This document shows positions 31,418-42,660 of a stretch of DNA of 64,000 nt, in pieces. The translations under genes were made by a program, and so were the position numbers. The notes under the pieces were generated by a model that saw only the letters and a program-made list of their open reading frames with translations, searched no databases and was not told where the DNA came from. This DNA comes from Psococerastis gibbosa. Its lineage: Eukaryota > Arthropoda > Insecta > Psocodea > Psocidae. The stretch covers positions 30,157,464 through 30,221,463 of the forward strand of contig OZ020490.1 in assembly GCA_963971405.1 (NCBI GenBank), read 5' to 3'. Numbering within the stretch: position 1 is the stretch's first letter; each line of letters begins with the position of its first letter.

Positions 31418-33615
31418 ATATGAACCAACCTATTAAGAGCAAATTGAAGTACCACGACTTCGCGTTTTCTGTACAAAGTGGATTTTTATAGGAAATATCT
31501 ACCTTAGAACCGTTAGACCAGCTGAAATACGCCTCTTCATTTCGATATATGACATGGGGCCTGCACCAACCTAACAACAATTTCCCACAGATCCTCCTTC
31601 CGCGGAACTACCACAACACGTTTTTGTGCAAATCAAATGCAATCATTGTGACCTTCCTGTGTTCGAAAGAGGTACATACTAGACAATATGCAAATCTTCG
31701 GGTTGAGCAAGTCTCAAATCGTTGATAGGTGCAACTATGGTAGCGGGTTCCCAATGTAGAGGGCAGTTCTTCCCGAAAGCGCTCAGAGTTTCATACTAAC
31801 GTTATTGGGTTTCTTTGATAAAGTTAAAAGTTAATTTCTAAACGTTTATTTATGTTTTACTAATACTTGTTATTATAACAAGTTTTAATGACACACTAAT
31901 TTTATGCTTGTTCCTACGGAAACTTGTATTTTTATGAATTTAGGGAGATTCATAGGAGACCCCCTGAGCCTAAAACCAGCCCCCGTTCAAAATGTTCGCC
32001 AGAAAAGTTTGCAAATGCACTTCCTACATTTTCTGGCCATGCTTCGGATGGCATGTAAAGCAGGCGGTCCCGGGCTTTCCTAGTTGAGTGTAAGAGAGGG
32101 CTTTATAGCCCTAACTCCGCTTGGTTGGCTTAGTAATACGGTATATTAAGAAGAAAATTTTATAAATTTCTCAAATTCAAGAAACGCACTAATAGTATTT
32201 ATAACAATAAATATTGCTTTGATTTTGTTCTATGATGACCCTAAAACGGTTCCACTAACGGTGTTACAGTAGTTGAAGACAATTAACTAACATTCAGAAA
32301 ATTTTAATTTTAATTTTGACATTGGAGCAGTAAATTCATAAAAAGTGCAACAGATCGACAATTTTAGCTAAATAAATAAGCAATGTCCACTTGTGACCTT
32401 AATGCATTCAATTTGGAATGGAACCCCCATAAGTTTTGTGGATACAACCACATGCAAAGTAGTTCTATCTGATTTGAAAATGCAGCATAGGATTTTTGAA
32501 TGGTGAGGCGGGACTTGGGAAGCCATTACGGGAAAATCTATTGTGCATATGAAAACTTTTCTGGGCGAACAGTATACTCGTGTATCGATTTTAGGAAGCA
32601 TTGTAACTTCCGTAGATATTATCCAATTTTGATGAAACCTGGGACAAGCATTTATGATACAAATGCCTTCATCGAATTTGTTAACCAGCGTCATCTGCCG
32701 CTTTCTTTCAAGATGGCGGCCGATCAAAAACTTAAAAAATGCATATCTCAATTTAAATTGGTCGTGGAGGGATGGGACTGAAAGTCCGTAGTTTTATATA
32801 CAATAATGGAAATTAACAATTTTCTAAGAAACATCAAAAAGTGCTGCAAAGGAGGAACTAGACTGCCCTGTATTAGCAGAACAGTTCTAAAATACATTTA
32901 ATCTACTGAATAATGCCCAAAAAGGGTTTGGTTACGTTAATTGGTTACTGTCAATAGTATTTATTCTATGGTCAATACGGGTCAATACGAGACGGTGACG
33001 GTTTTTTGGTGGATTTTACTTCACTGCTGTTTACTTTTAGCGATGTATTATTTATATTCATTCATGGTTGTTTACTAAATAAATCATGCTTGATTTTATA
33101 GTCGTGCTCTTCTAGGGATATATTTAATTGGCTATATCAATTAACCCGATTCTTTGGTGTTCATTATAAATTAGCCTATATTTATTCTGTCTATCCTGAT
33201 GTAGCTAGTTTTTTATTTTAAAGTTCATAGTCGTCTACATAGCGTTTTAAAATGCCGAAAGCGGGGTCGATGTGCAAGTGTACTTTAATAAAGGAATATA
33301 TGCTACCATATAAGGGCAAGCGAAACCACCCCCCCCCCCCCCCCGAAGCGGGGTCGGTGCTTTTATTAAATCCCCCTATACCTGATCGGCGTGAGCTGAA
33401 ACGGATCTTTTTCCCAATCATTGCGGCAGTAAAACGAGGAATTAATTATTTTAGTCAGAAATACACAGACCTGGTTTAACCCTAGAGCAATAATTTTTTT
33501 ACCATAGACCTACTCATAGTTTTTATCTATTGTATAGGTGGTACCTATTCCAATAGATTAATAGGAAAACATGCACGGTTTCACATGTAACGGACCTTTT
33601 TTTTATGGCATTTAC
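31418..33615. other. ZNF-D intron 5: SINE tail and unique sequence
   Basis: The part at 31970-32130 (GGCATGTAAAGCAGGCGGTC, CTAGTTGAGTGTAAGAGAG, TTTATAGCC-TAACTCCGCT) matches the body of the tRNA-headed SINE at 60372-60560 without its head. An R8-like scrap lies at 31450-31560. The remainder, including a plus frame at 32500-32781 that I do not recognise, has no assigned feature. Confidence 0.5.
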
Positions 33616-33895
33616 CTCATGTGCCGGTTCCTGTTAGACGTTGAAGGAAAGCGCATGTCACACTCGGAGCACGGATATGGTTTCTTAGTGGCGTGCCTGC
33701 CGACATGCGCGCGCAGGTGTTTTCGCGAGCTGAACCGCTTCCCACAGACATCGCAGACGTACCGCGACCTGTGAGTCAGCATATGGCGCGACAGCGTCGG
33801 TCTGTCGTAGTAGAAGTTATTGCACTGGTTGCAGTCGTATTTGATTACACGTTTCTGGCCTGTATCGTGCGGTAAGCGATTACCATCACCAGTAC
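33616..33895 (-). CDS. ZNF-D exon 5 (fingers 1-3)
   Basis: The main zinc-finger exon of a six-exon gene (exons at 38065-38080, 37881-37973, 37258-37407, 36603-36752, 33616-33895, 30971-31211), all in frame, giving about 309 residues. It opens with GT after GTTACAG and reads TGDGNRLPHDTGQ, then fingers CNQCNNFYYDRPTLSRH, CDVCGKRFSSRKHLRAH and CSECDMRFPSTSNRNRH. It ends AG before GTAAAT. The apparent stop just after HMR is intron sequence. ZNF-D is the only gene of the cluster whose fingers are split by an intron. Introns 4 and 5 carry retroelements and MITEs. Confidence 0.85.
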
Positions 33896-34121
33896 CTGTA
33901 ACGTTCACGCACAGTCAAACCAGTGGCGGTTCGTGGGGATAAAATTTGGGGAGGCACAGCCGACAAAAATTTGAAAATTAGAGGTGACTTGGCACTTGCG
34001 CATTGCATAGTATAGTTAGCTGCCTGGTTTGGGGGAGCAATGGCTATGAGACATGGACTATGGTTAAGAGGAGACTCGTATCTGTACTTGGTTAAGTCAT
34101 GCTTTCAGCTGTTTCATTGGG

Positions 34122-34190
34122 TCAATGGTAAGCTTGTCTCAGCTTGTCCATTGCCGCTTGTAGCCGGTGTAGATTGACATCGAGGACGTA
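34122..34190 (+). repeat. Short repeat shared with 17722-17790
   Basis: TCAATGGTAAGCTTGTCTCA through CTTGTAGCCGGTGTAGATTG is found, diverged, at 17722-17790 beside MITE F copy 1. It is of unknown type. Confidence 0.5.
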
Positions 34191-34357
34191 TACCAATTTC
34201 GTACGTAGCGTATCGTGTGCACTGAAGCCTTATTGGCCCATTGTGAGATATGGAGTATTTCTACTACACTTATTACTATAACAGTAGAAATGACGAGCTC
34301 TGCGCGATACACCGAGAACCTACGATAGTAGCCGAAATCAAGAGAGTATAGGGTGAC

Positions 34358-34561
34358 TTGGGCACGTGGAACGAATGCCAGACAATAGGGCTACAAGAGC
34401 AGCTTTACACAAGGTGCCCCAAGGGAGGAGACGAGTGGGTCAACTACGGAGGCGATGGCTGGACGACGCCGAGGTGGATCTGGCGACCCTTGGCGTCAAT
34501 GACTGGCAGAGGAGAGCGCAGGACCACGCAGGCTGGTGCCATTCATGCACCAAGGAGTAAG
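34358..34561 (+). pseudogene. RTE-like RT C-terminal fragment
   Basis: The plus frame reads HVERMPDNRATRAALHK, then RRRWLDDAEVDLATLGVNDW and ends in a stop at 34560. This is the arginine-rich tail of RTE-type pol proteins. It is 5' truncated and lies in ZNF-D intron 4. Confidence 0.7.
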
Positions 34562-34989
34562 TACGTATTATTATTAATATAAATCCTCAGATGTGATTTT
34601 CATTGATTTTGCTTGCACTTTCTTTAGGTGCGGTATGCTCATCTCATAAGTCCTTCTGAATTAGTTTTCTTCACTCAGGTGGGCTGAATGGGCATCCGGA
34701 GCCCAGTCACTCAACGATTCAGGGGTAGTTCCCACGTGTACGCGGGTGGTACTCGCCATCCACTTAATTCAGTCAAAACCAAGCTGTTGAGGACTGCGCT
34801 TGTTAAATGGTTCATTTGTTTTCCATTTGCCGCTATTTTCTTTTATTTCAGTTTAGAATTCTACAACGAGGAAACGCTTCTTTTGCCATTTCCCCGATCG
34901 CAGGACTACCAGGTTTTCCCTCACGTTTCACCCCTTTCACAAAGCTTTCCTTATACCAATATATGGATAGGAATGATATTGTGTGTGAA

Positions 34990-36489
34990 GTAATCTTCCT
35001 CCATACAATCAATCTCCACTATAAAGGATCCTTGCTCGAACAAGTCACAACATCGAAATATCTCGGTATGACGCTAGATACGAAACTAACTTGGAAGGAC
35101 CATATTCAGCAAACTTCGGAGAAGGCCCAAAAACGAAACAATTTACTTAAACGTCTTACGGCGACTGAATGGGGGGCGACTCAAGATGTACTGGCGACTG
35201 CTTACAAAACCTACGTAAGGCCGGCAATGGAATATGGCACAGAAGTAATTGCACTTGCCGCCGAGACAAATTTATCGAAATTCGATATAGTTCAGAACAA
35301 TGCACTGCGAACAATAACAGGTGGCGCCAAGTCGACACCTATACCAGCAATGCAAATGCAGCCAGGGATTGAGCCTTTGGAATCAAGGCGCGACAAACTC
35401 AATCTTAAATTCTGGGAAAGAGCCAAACGTGTAGACCACAAGTACTGGAACACCTACCGACAACCAAGCCTCCGTCTAAGAACGCAAAACACGCCTTTAG
35501 CACATGCCCAGTCACTAGTCGCAAAGTACAATCTTCAGCTCGGCGAACCCGCCCCACTGACTCAATATATATCAATCGTCGCCGCCCTTCCAAACGCCCA
35601 ATTGACACTCAACAGCCTGAATTCGTCCAAAGCAATGACAAATCCCCTAGAACTACAAAAGTGTGCATTGGAAACCATACACCTAAACTATCCCTCGCAC
35701 GAATGGGTCCACATCTACACAGACGGGTCATATATACCAGAATCGAGTTCAACAGGGGCAGGCGTCCACTCAAGCCTCTTCAAGAAATACACTGCAGTTG
35801 GCAAATACTGCAGCAACTTCGACGGGGAATTAAGCGCCATTCACGAAGCAGTCTCCTGTTTGCAAAGTTCAAGCACCCAACTAAGACGTGTTGTATTCCT
35901 CATTGACTCTCAATCTGCTATCCAAGCGCTGAGCAGAAACACCCCCACAGACTGCCAAAGAACTATGCAATGCCGCAGTTCACTTGCGAACCTAATATCC
36001 AAAGGTTGGACGGTATGGCTGCAGTGGATCCCGAGCCATGTTGGGATCATAGGAAATGAAAAAGCGGACGAGCTGGCCAAGAAAGGGGCAATGGAACCGC
36101 AACCTATTCTGGCCCAATCCCTACAAGCAGCTCGCAACCATATTGACTCTACCATCACACGACACACCGCGAACAAGTTGAAGAGCGATAGTGAGGGGAA
36201 AAAGTGGGAGAGCCTCTCCACCGAGGCCGGGCGAATCCCTAAGAATCTCGACCGCCATGCATCTGTGGCCCTATTCCGCACATTGACGGGACACGACTAT
36301 CTCCAAGCACATCTTCACCGAATTGGTCTAGCAGAGGAAGAAATCTGCCCCCTATGCCGTACAGGAAGAATGGACAGCGATCATCTCTACCAGTGTCCTC
36401 AACTGCAGGCAACACCACAAAACACAGTCAGTCTATACTGGGAGGCTCGACGTCAGATGGCAGAACGGCCACGGACGGGCGTTGGATAA
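34990..36489 (+). pseudogene. I/Jockey-type RT 3' half with RNase H, 5' truncated
   Basis: Homology begins at about 34996 (INLHYKGSLLEQ), so the palm with the catalytic Asp box is missing; the thumb starts KYLGMTLDTKLTWKDHI. The connector (TYVRPAMEYGTEV, NNALRTITGGAKSTP) is followed by an RNase H domain with all acidic positions (YTDGSY, FDGELSAI, LIDSQSAI, GNEKADELAK). A terminal Cys/His cluster CPLC, then HLYQC, follows. The frame is open over about 500 codons and ends at 36489, so the insertion is not very old, but without the RT palm it is dead on arrival, the usual result of incomplete reverse transcription. It is antisense to ZNF-D, within intron 4. Confidence 0.8.
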
Positions 36490-36602
36490 AGTAAAGTAAA
36501 AGTAAGTCCTCTATTTGGATAGAGTGTAATGCTTGCAAACATTTATTAACGTTAAAAAAAACACACACGTCATTTTATATACGAGCCACAGTTATGGCTT
36601 AC

Positions 36603-36752
36603 CTCGATTAATTTCTGAGAGTGAATGTGCAATAACAACACTAGTTATAGATGGGTCCAACTCGCACTTGACTTCCACCTTCACATTTTCTAGTTTAACC
36701 ACCATTTCAGGCTCAACATCTACTTCTTGTTTTAATTGTAAGGTCACAGCAT
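36603..36752 (-). CDS. ZNF-D exon 4 (150 nt, duplicate of exon 3)
   Basis: CAG / AT-(49 codons)-G / GTAAGC. It encodes AVTLQLKQEV, then VKLENVKVEVKC and ends SLSEINR. It aligns along its whole length with exon 3 (VKLENVKEEVKC, LLSENNR). Three psi-K-x-E sites (LKQE, VKVE, and the overlapping VKCE). Confidence 0.8.
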
Positions 36753-37257
36753 CTGAAACAATAAATAGATTATTTTCTAAAAAGTTACACTTAACCTATA
36801 TTGCATGTCAAAAAATGCAGTAAAAGTGGGACTCGATTGATGATAGTTCTTGGATTAGAGGATGATATGCTCGTACACTTTAGGACGAAGCTGTCCTATA
36901 CTTGGCTTACGGGCCGTTTTCGCGCCCAAAATTCCTTGTCCAGACTTAAAGAAATATGTGCAGACGCCAGGCTGGACGATACGTCGATTTTTAGGGCCTT
37001 CAATGGCATAGTGGTAGCTTGTTCGTACTTGTGCCAGTCTCTACACATCATGTGATCATATCATAACTCAATAGAAGTATTAATTTACTCATTGAGGAGA
37101 CTAAAGAGATTCTGGGGAGTATGCAATTATTAAAGGCTAGTTAAATTCAAATACTTGTTGTTATGTATTGATAGATTCATGCGTTATATTTATGCAATGC
37201 ATTGTTCTACTACGCAGGTCTATATAATGCATTCTGATTCTGATAGTTATGGCTAAC

Positions 37258-37407
37258 CTCTATTGTTTTCTGAAAGTAAATGTGCAGCAATAAGACTAGT
37301 TATGGACGCAGCTTCTCCGCACTTGACTTCCTCCTTCACATTTTCTAGTTTCACCACCGTTTCTGGCTTCTCGTGTACTTCTTGTTTTACGTGCAAGCTC
37401 ACTGCAC
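37258..37407 (-). CDS. ZNF-D exon 3 (150 nt)
   Basis: CAG / GT-(49 codons)-G / GTTAGC. It encodes AVSLHVKQEVHEKPE and VKLENVKEEVKC. It has the same length and phase as exon 4, 505 bp away, a tandem exon duplication. The duplication adds 50 residues without touching the frame. Confidence 0.8.
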
Positions 37408-37880
37408 CTGAAGCGACAAACCGAGAAATGAGAATTATCAAAAAAAAGTCAATAATGCCCACTGCTACTCAACTAGGACCGCTAAGACCACCTGCTTTGC
37501 ATGACCAGAAAAATTAGCACAAGTAGGACTCAATCAATCAATAATTGTCCTTGACCCACCGGCGTAGGATATACGGTGTCCTAAACAAATTAAAATCTAA
37601 GACAAAAAATAAAATCAAAAAATGTAATGCAAAAGTATGCGCTATTGTAGCATTCGTCTCAGAGAATAGTTTTACATTAGCTTTCATAAGCAGTAGTTAG
37701 GATGCCCTTCCAGCCACAATTCTGATGGCTTTCATTTGCAGTAGAATAACGCCTGCAATAGTAACCCTTTTGAGGGGAAATCTGCACCACTATGCAACAT
37801 TTTCTGGCTGTATTCATATACATATGTAGCCTATGTCAAAACTCATTTAGTTTAGATAGTGAATGTATCGTATTAGCTAC

Positions 37881-37973
37881 CTTGTGTATCGCCTGTTTCA
37901 AAATCTTGTTCCGACGAATCACTCCAGTTATCTGGAGGTTCAATCTTGACTTCAACATCAGGATACAAGGTAC
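37881..37973 (-). CDS. ZNF-D exon 2 (93 nt)
   Basis: GCTTGCAG / GT-(30 codons)-G / GTAGCT. It encodes TLYPDVEVKIEPPDNWSD and an acidic end. VKIEP is a psi-K-x-E-P site. In phase with exons 1 and 3. Confidence 0.75.
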
Positions 37974-38064
37974 CTGCAAGCAACCTAATGTAATTATTTA
38001 CCCTACTCCGTGAATTATGCTAAGCTTATAGTCGATGATAACAGATACTTTTCATTGTTCTCAC

Positions 38065-38080
38065 CTGTAACGTCTTCCAT
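38065..38080 (-). CDS. ZNF-D exon 1 (start codon, 16 nt)
   Basis: ATG plus codons for MEDVT and one G before the donor GTGAGA. Very short, but it has the same one-base overhang as the other start exons of the cluster and joins in frame to exon 2. Confidence 0.6.
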
Positions 38081-38578
38081 TATTGCTTTGCCCAGTGTAC
38101 TAAAGTTGCATACGATAATTTATAGAAACATGTCTAATAATATAACATTCGCTGACATACATTGCCACAATGCGCAGCACTGAATTATATTTTTTAGATG
38201 TTATAACAGCTACATATACTCCGTAAGATAATGGTAGAAATTTCAAATTTGTTAAAATAAATTACATTGTAGTTTATACTTTTTATTTTCTTTATTTATT
38301 TACATTTTTGTTTGCAACTGATCCAACATAAGAAAAATTATAGCACCAAAATTGTAGTTTAGCGACAATTTCAAAAGCCTTTATCGTAATAGATTGATGA
38401 TTTTAAATTTTTAAATTAATGACCTTAATCGAACTTCCTCCGTATAGAAACCCACTGAGAAATTACATTAAATCCCAATGTTTGCTTTAAAGAGGTTCAT
38501 TGATTGATTGATTCAATACTTATTTTGCAGGTCTAATAACTCTAATGACGTCCCAAATTCCCTAACTGTTCACTGAAA

Positions 38579-39057
38579 GGATTTCTGGTACCTAACAAAG
38601 ACGTTATGGAGGCGAAAAGCCAATACAATCCACAATAACGATAAGGAAATTAATTCTTGGTATGATGCTTATTTCATAAGAAAGACATCACGAAACAAAT
38701 CAACATATTGACCAAGTACTTTCACAAAAATATATAGCCTATCTCAAAAATGCTTAAAACCCCAATTTTTCAAAAATTTTCTTCGGGGGAGACCCCCGGA
38801 GCCCCCTCAGTGGTAAATGTATTCGTCTGTAAAATCTCAACTGTACTGCTTGCAAAATGCGTAAAACCTCCAGAATTTGGGCCTATTCATCAATTTTTCT
38901 TCGGGGGAGACCCCCGGGCCCCCCTTTCTCCAAGGTATAATATGCGTAAAACCTCGCTAATTTGGGCCCATTTATCGATTTTTTTCTCCGGGGGATCAAA
39001 GTCTTAGGGTCCTAAAGGCCTCCCCCCCCCAAGAAATTTTGGGTATTTACGCCAATG
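38579..39057. mobile_element. hAT-like MITE H1, copy 2 (reverse, one end lost)
   Basis: Reverse orientation of the 14939-15670 element. It ends GGTATTTACGCCAATG at 39057, with C-rich blocks and TTTGGGCCCATTTATCGATT units. The other end (after GGATTTCTGG at 38579) lacks the terminal repeat. Confidence 0.75.
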
Positions 39058-39077
39058 ACACAAACACAAGAAATGCT

Positions 39078-39150
39078 CACCGTTTGGATGTGCCCGAGTG
39101 TGCAGACTGAGTAGGTCCGTCGCATCATTCCCAAACTCGGCAATTAGGTA
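39078..39150 (-). pseudogene. Degenerate zinc-binding exon
   Basis: The minus strand has TGCCGAGTTTGG, then codons NDATDLLSLHTRAHPN and one G before a good donor GTGAGC. If the first part was CRVC, a small deletion has put it out of frame with the rest. It could be a finger half or a ZAD-like start (CRVC, then LLSLH). Evidence is thin. Confidence 0.35.
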
Positions 39151-40130
39151 TATACTGTACTACAATGCCCTGCCCATCAGCCTTACTAATAAGGATTTTT
39201 TCAGGATTCAATGCCGTGGTGACAAGGAAAATGAAAGAATGTCCACTATACAGCTTGGACGAGTTCAGGGAACTAAAAAGCTGGGATGCATAAACATTAC
39301 CCCCCTCCCCGTCTAACGTATGCTTTCGCGGCATTAAACTTGTTTTTGCTGTAAATTGTTTCATTTGGACGCAGTCTATCCCACCTTGGTGGGTCATGAA
39401 CAAAGATTGATTGATTGAATTTAAAAAAATTGCTTCAGTATAGGCTATATAGCCTATTTACCAAAACATATTCTCTCATTGAACCGTTTTTAATAAAATC
39501 CGGTAACCATATAAGGCCTATATTATTTATTCAAGTCAGAAAAAGAAAGTTTTCAAAAGCCGCTGAAATTAACAGGCCTAGCTATTATTTTTTGTTAATT
39601 AAAAGCGATTTATTTACATTAAAATGATACTATAACTTAATAGTTTTTCTTATATTGAATTTATTATTTATTAATATTATATATATTTATGAATTTATAC
39701 TGATCAAGCCGTACGTCACGCGCCATTGTGAATAAAATAAAATAAGGCCTATTTTATTCACTTTTATATGCAGTATATTTATGTTTGATGTGGGTGAAAA
39801 TGAGCTAGGAGGTTATTAGAAATGGGTCCAAATATGAAATCAACGGCGTTTAAATAGTGTATAGGAATCTATTATATATTATTATTATATAATCTATTAT
39901 ATACTATTGTACGATAGTTCTTTTCAGTTGGGGGGGGGGGGGGGGGCACCGTCCAACTGCCCCCCCAGCCTTGAGCAATGTAAGACCTGGCTCATACTTC
40001 ATGGCCCCCCCTTGCAGCAATTTGAATATATAAGCATTCCATTCTTACTAATATTTTGCTGTTATATTTTCAATTTTTCCTTAAATCCTGCCTGATTACG
40101 TCATAAGGTCTACTCAGTTTTGCTCCCGCC
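39151..40130. other. Spacer with homopolymer G/C runs
   Basis: An 18-base G run sits near 39931-39948 and C runs at 39960. Otherwise AT-rich sequence without an assigned feature. Confidence 0.4.
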
Positions 40131-40609
40131 CATTGGCATAAATTCCCAAAATTTCTGGGGAGGGGGGGCCTTAGGACCCCAAGACTTTGATTCCCTGGAG
40201 AAAAAAAATTGATAAATGGGCTCAAATTAGGTCTCCTCCGGAGAAAAAAAACCTGATGAATAGGCCCAAATTAGGAACTTTTTACGCATTTTGCAGGCAG
40301 CACAGTTGAGATTTTACCAACGAATAAACTTATCACTGAGGGGGGCCCGGGGGAAAAAATAGGTCTGAAATATTAGGGTTTTTAAGCAATAATTTGAGGA
40401 ATATATTTTTGTGAAAGTACTTGGTCAATATGTTGATTTTTTTCATTATGTCTCTCATGTGAAGTAAGCATACTAAGAATTAATTTCCCTTTCATTATTG
40501 TGGATACTATGCCTTTAGCCTCCGTAACGTCTCTGTCGCCAGAAATCCTGGGGGGGGGGGGGACTACGGGTGGACCCCCCCCCCCAAGACCCCCCTATTT
40601 ACGCCAATG
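40131..40609. mobile_element. hAT-like MITE H1, copy 3
   Basis: Ends CATTGGCATAAAT and ATTTACGCCAATG, flanked by an 8-bp duplication with one mismatch (CTCCCGCC at 40123-40130, CCCCCGCC at 40610-40617). It has fewer internal ~88-bp units than copy 1, so the copies differ by repeat number. Confidence 0.85.
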
Positions 40610-40965
40610 CCCCCGCCATCATTTAAAACTTTACGCCTCTGGTTCTTTTACAACTTTGTTTAAGTTATGTTCTTTGACATCTGAACTGTTCTGCGACTCG
40701 GCATATTATCGAAAATTCTTTGTTTACTCTTGATTTATTTTCCTGCATTTTTTTTTCTAAATGAGACTGCAGAAACAAGAGGCTGAATAATACAAGGCCA
40801 ATGTACAGACTACAAGGCCTACTAGGTTACCAATTATATTAAATTAAAAAACTTTATTAAAAACTGGCATTCTCTGCACATGACGATATTTACAATATAA
40901 AACTTTGTGTTTAAATTAAATCGCAGTTTGTACTACAGTTAACAGTATTATACATTGCGTATATT

Positions 40966-41232
40966 ACAGTGGCGCGTAGCCGGCCGCCATACCAAGTTAA
41001 ATCCAGCGGACCAGCGCAGGTTCAAAGCTGCAGATAAATTGGTCGTGTGCACAGTGCCGGTAGGGAAACATGGTAGGATTTGTCCTGGTCACCTCCGAAC
41101 TAATCGTGTGACTTCACTGTCTTTCCCAAGTGGTTCGGAATCCACTATAATCAGGAGGTCCACTGGAGTCCTATGGGCCCACACCGTGGCCTGGGACTGT
41201 GTCCAACCATACTACTACTACAGTGGCGCGTA
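40966..41232 (+). mobile_element. SINE-like element S2 with 13-bp target duplication
   Basis: ACAGTGGCGCGTA occurs at 40966-40978 and again at 41220-41232, enclosing a 241-bp body that ends in ACTACTACT. The body (ATAATCAGGAGGTCCAC, CACCTCCGAACTAATCG) matches copies at 53702, 55583, 62852 and 63722. Target duplication plus a simple-repeat tail indicate retroposition. Reading the tail as 3', the plus strand is sense here. Confidence 0.8.
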
Positions 41233-41546
41233 TTGTGCGATGACGATAAAACAAATAATTCGCATGAAAATAAATATGCAGCGTAATATGAACGATTGGG
41301 CCTGATTAGGATAAATAGAACTGGCCAAGAGCAATGATAGGCAGAATAAGCAAAACCAGCAACAGATTTTCATTTCATGTGCTACAGCAGGATATTTCCT
41401 TTTCAATAACATACACTGTATAATATAATAATAATTCTGGAATAGCATTTAAATAACAGAAAATCATTCAAAAAGTCGACAGAATTTCCCGTATGCCATA
41501 AATAATTTTAGTTTAAGACATACAAGAGACGTACAAGAGAAACTAA

Positions 41547-41932
41547 GGCGCGGTTTCCACTGACCGGCTAGGGCTAAATACAAATACGGTGACGTGGTAG
41601 CAGACATTCAAGACCTCGCATTGCAGAATGCAAATGACATTGACGGAAATTAGCATTTTTCTTTTTATAGAAATCTACTAAAATGTTTGTACTTAACATA
41701 TCCCATGACGCCATTTTTGAATTTTAGTTTGTTTGTTTTTTGTTTTTGTTTGTGATTTTACTCTATGATTATTGATCAATTTTAACTATGGCATAGAGGA
41801 AAACAAACATTTCCGTCAATGCCATTTGCATTCTGCAATGCGAAGTCGGTGGAAACCCACCTATGTCTTGAATGTCTGCTACCACGTCAACGTATTTGTA
41901 TTTAGCCCCAGCCGGTCGGTGGAAACCGCGCC
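41547..41932. mobile_element. Hairpin MITE (PIF/Harbinger-like), nested type, copy 4
   Basis: Ends GGCGCGGTTTCCACTG / inverse, with TAA directly repeated at 41544-41546 and 41933-41935. The inner CTCGCATTGCAGAATGC pair and GATTATTGATCAATTT core are present, with an insertion of TTTGTTTTT-type repeats. Confidence 0.85.
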
Positions 41933-42330
41933 TAAGAGAAAGGAGCGTGAACTCTCACGTAACATGTAGAGACGAAAACCACCTAGTCAATAGAGTAATG
42001 AACCGAGAGATACAATAAATAAATATATATTTCTGTTAAATTATGCAATCAAGTAATCAACAAGTAGACAAATCGACAAGTATAAAGTCCTATTGTACAA
42101 GGAAGAAGACCACCAGGGAGGCCGAAAGTTACACTGAGAAGAGATTATGACAAGTTTGGGGCTCTCAACCGAGGACGCACACAACAGCGGCTGTGTGGAA
42201 ACGCTGCATGAGGATAAGGCGCAGTAAAAGTATGTAAGTACAGAGGTTTCAAAGACATTTTGTAAAAAACTTGACTCCAGATGAATCACTATATTCATAA
42301 TTCCACAGCTGCAAAGAAATGAAAACGAAA
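41933..42330. other. Spacer with no recognisable feature
   Basis: Possible diverged retroelement traces only; nothing I can assign. Confidence 0.35.
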
Positions 42331-42399
42331 TTATCCCTCAATCGGCCTGAGCCGAAGTAAAATAATATAATTCAGATGTAGCCTTTTTAAAAATACACC

Positions 42400-42560
42400 T
42401 AAGATATGATTGCATAGAATCTGGGCTGGTCGATCAGAAAGCGTGCTTACAAACGTTTCGTCAACATCTTCAATGGTACTACGTAGAGTTGTAGATAGGG
42501 GAGATGGGACACTCACGTCCCACCATATATGTATTTTTGAATCCAGGGGCCACCCGATGC
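42400..42560 (-). repeat. Repeat family P, copy 3
   Basis: The minus strand reads ATTGAAGATGTTGACGAAAC, then GCTTTCTGATCGACCAGCCC, a diverged relative of the copies at 46018 and 54303. The first AGATGT-GAC unit is missing. Confidence 0.55.
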
Positions 42561-42660
42561 CACTTCTCCTATGGCCAGCCATTGAAAACCGAGCCCCTAC
42601 ACCTCCAATGATTTGCTTGCGGAAGCAGGGTACCAATAGATAATCCGCCATATTTTGGCC

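Noticed and set aside
32500-32781. Plus frame of 93 codons as a gene
   Set aside because: No recognised domain, no splice-compatible neighbours, and it lies antisense in a ZNF-D intron; chance frame is as likely.
33612-33615. Stop codon ending ZNF-D after the third finger
   Set aside because: The TAA is part of the donor GTAAAT; the linker continues in frame in the exon at 31211.
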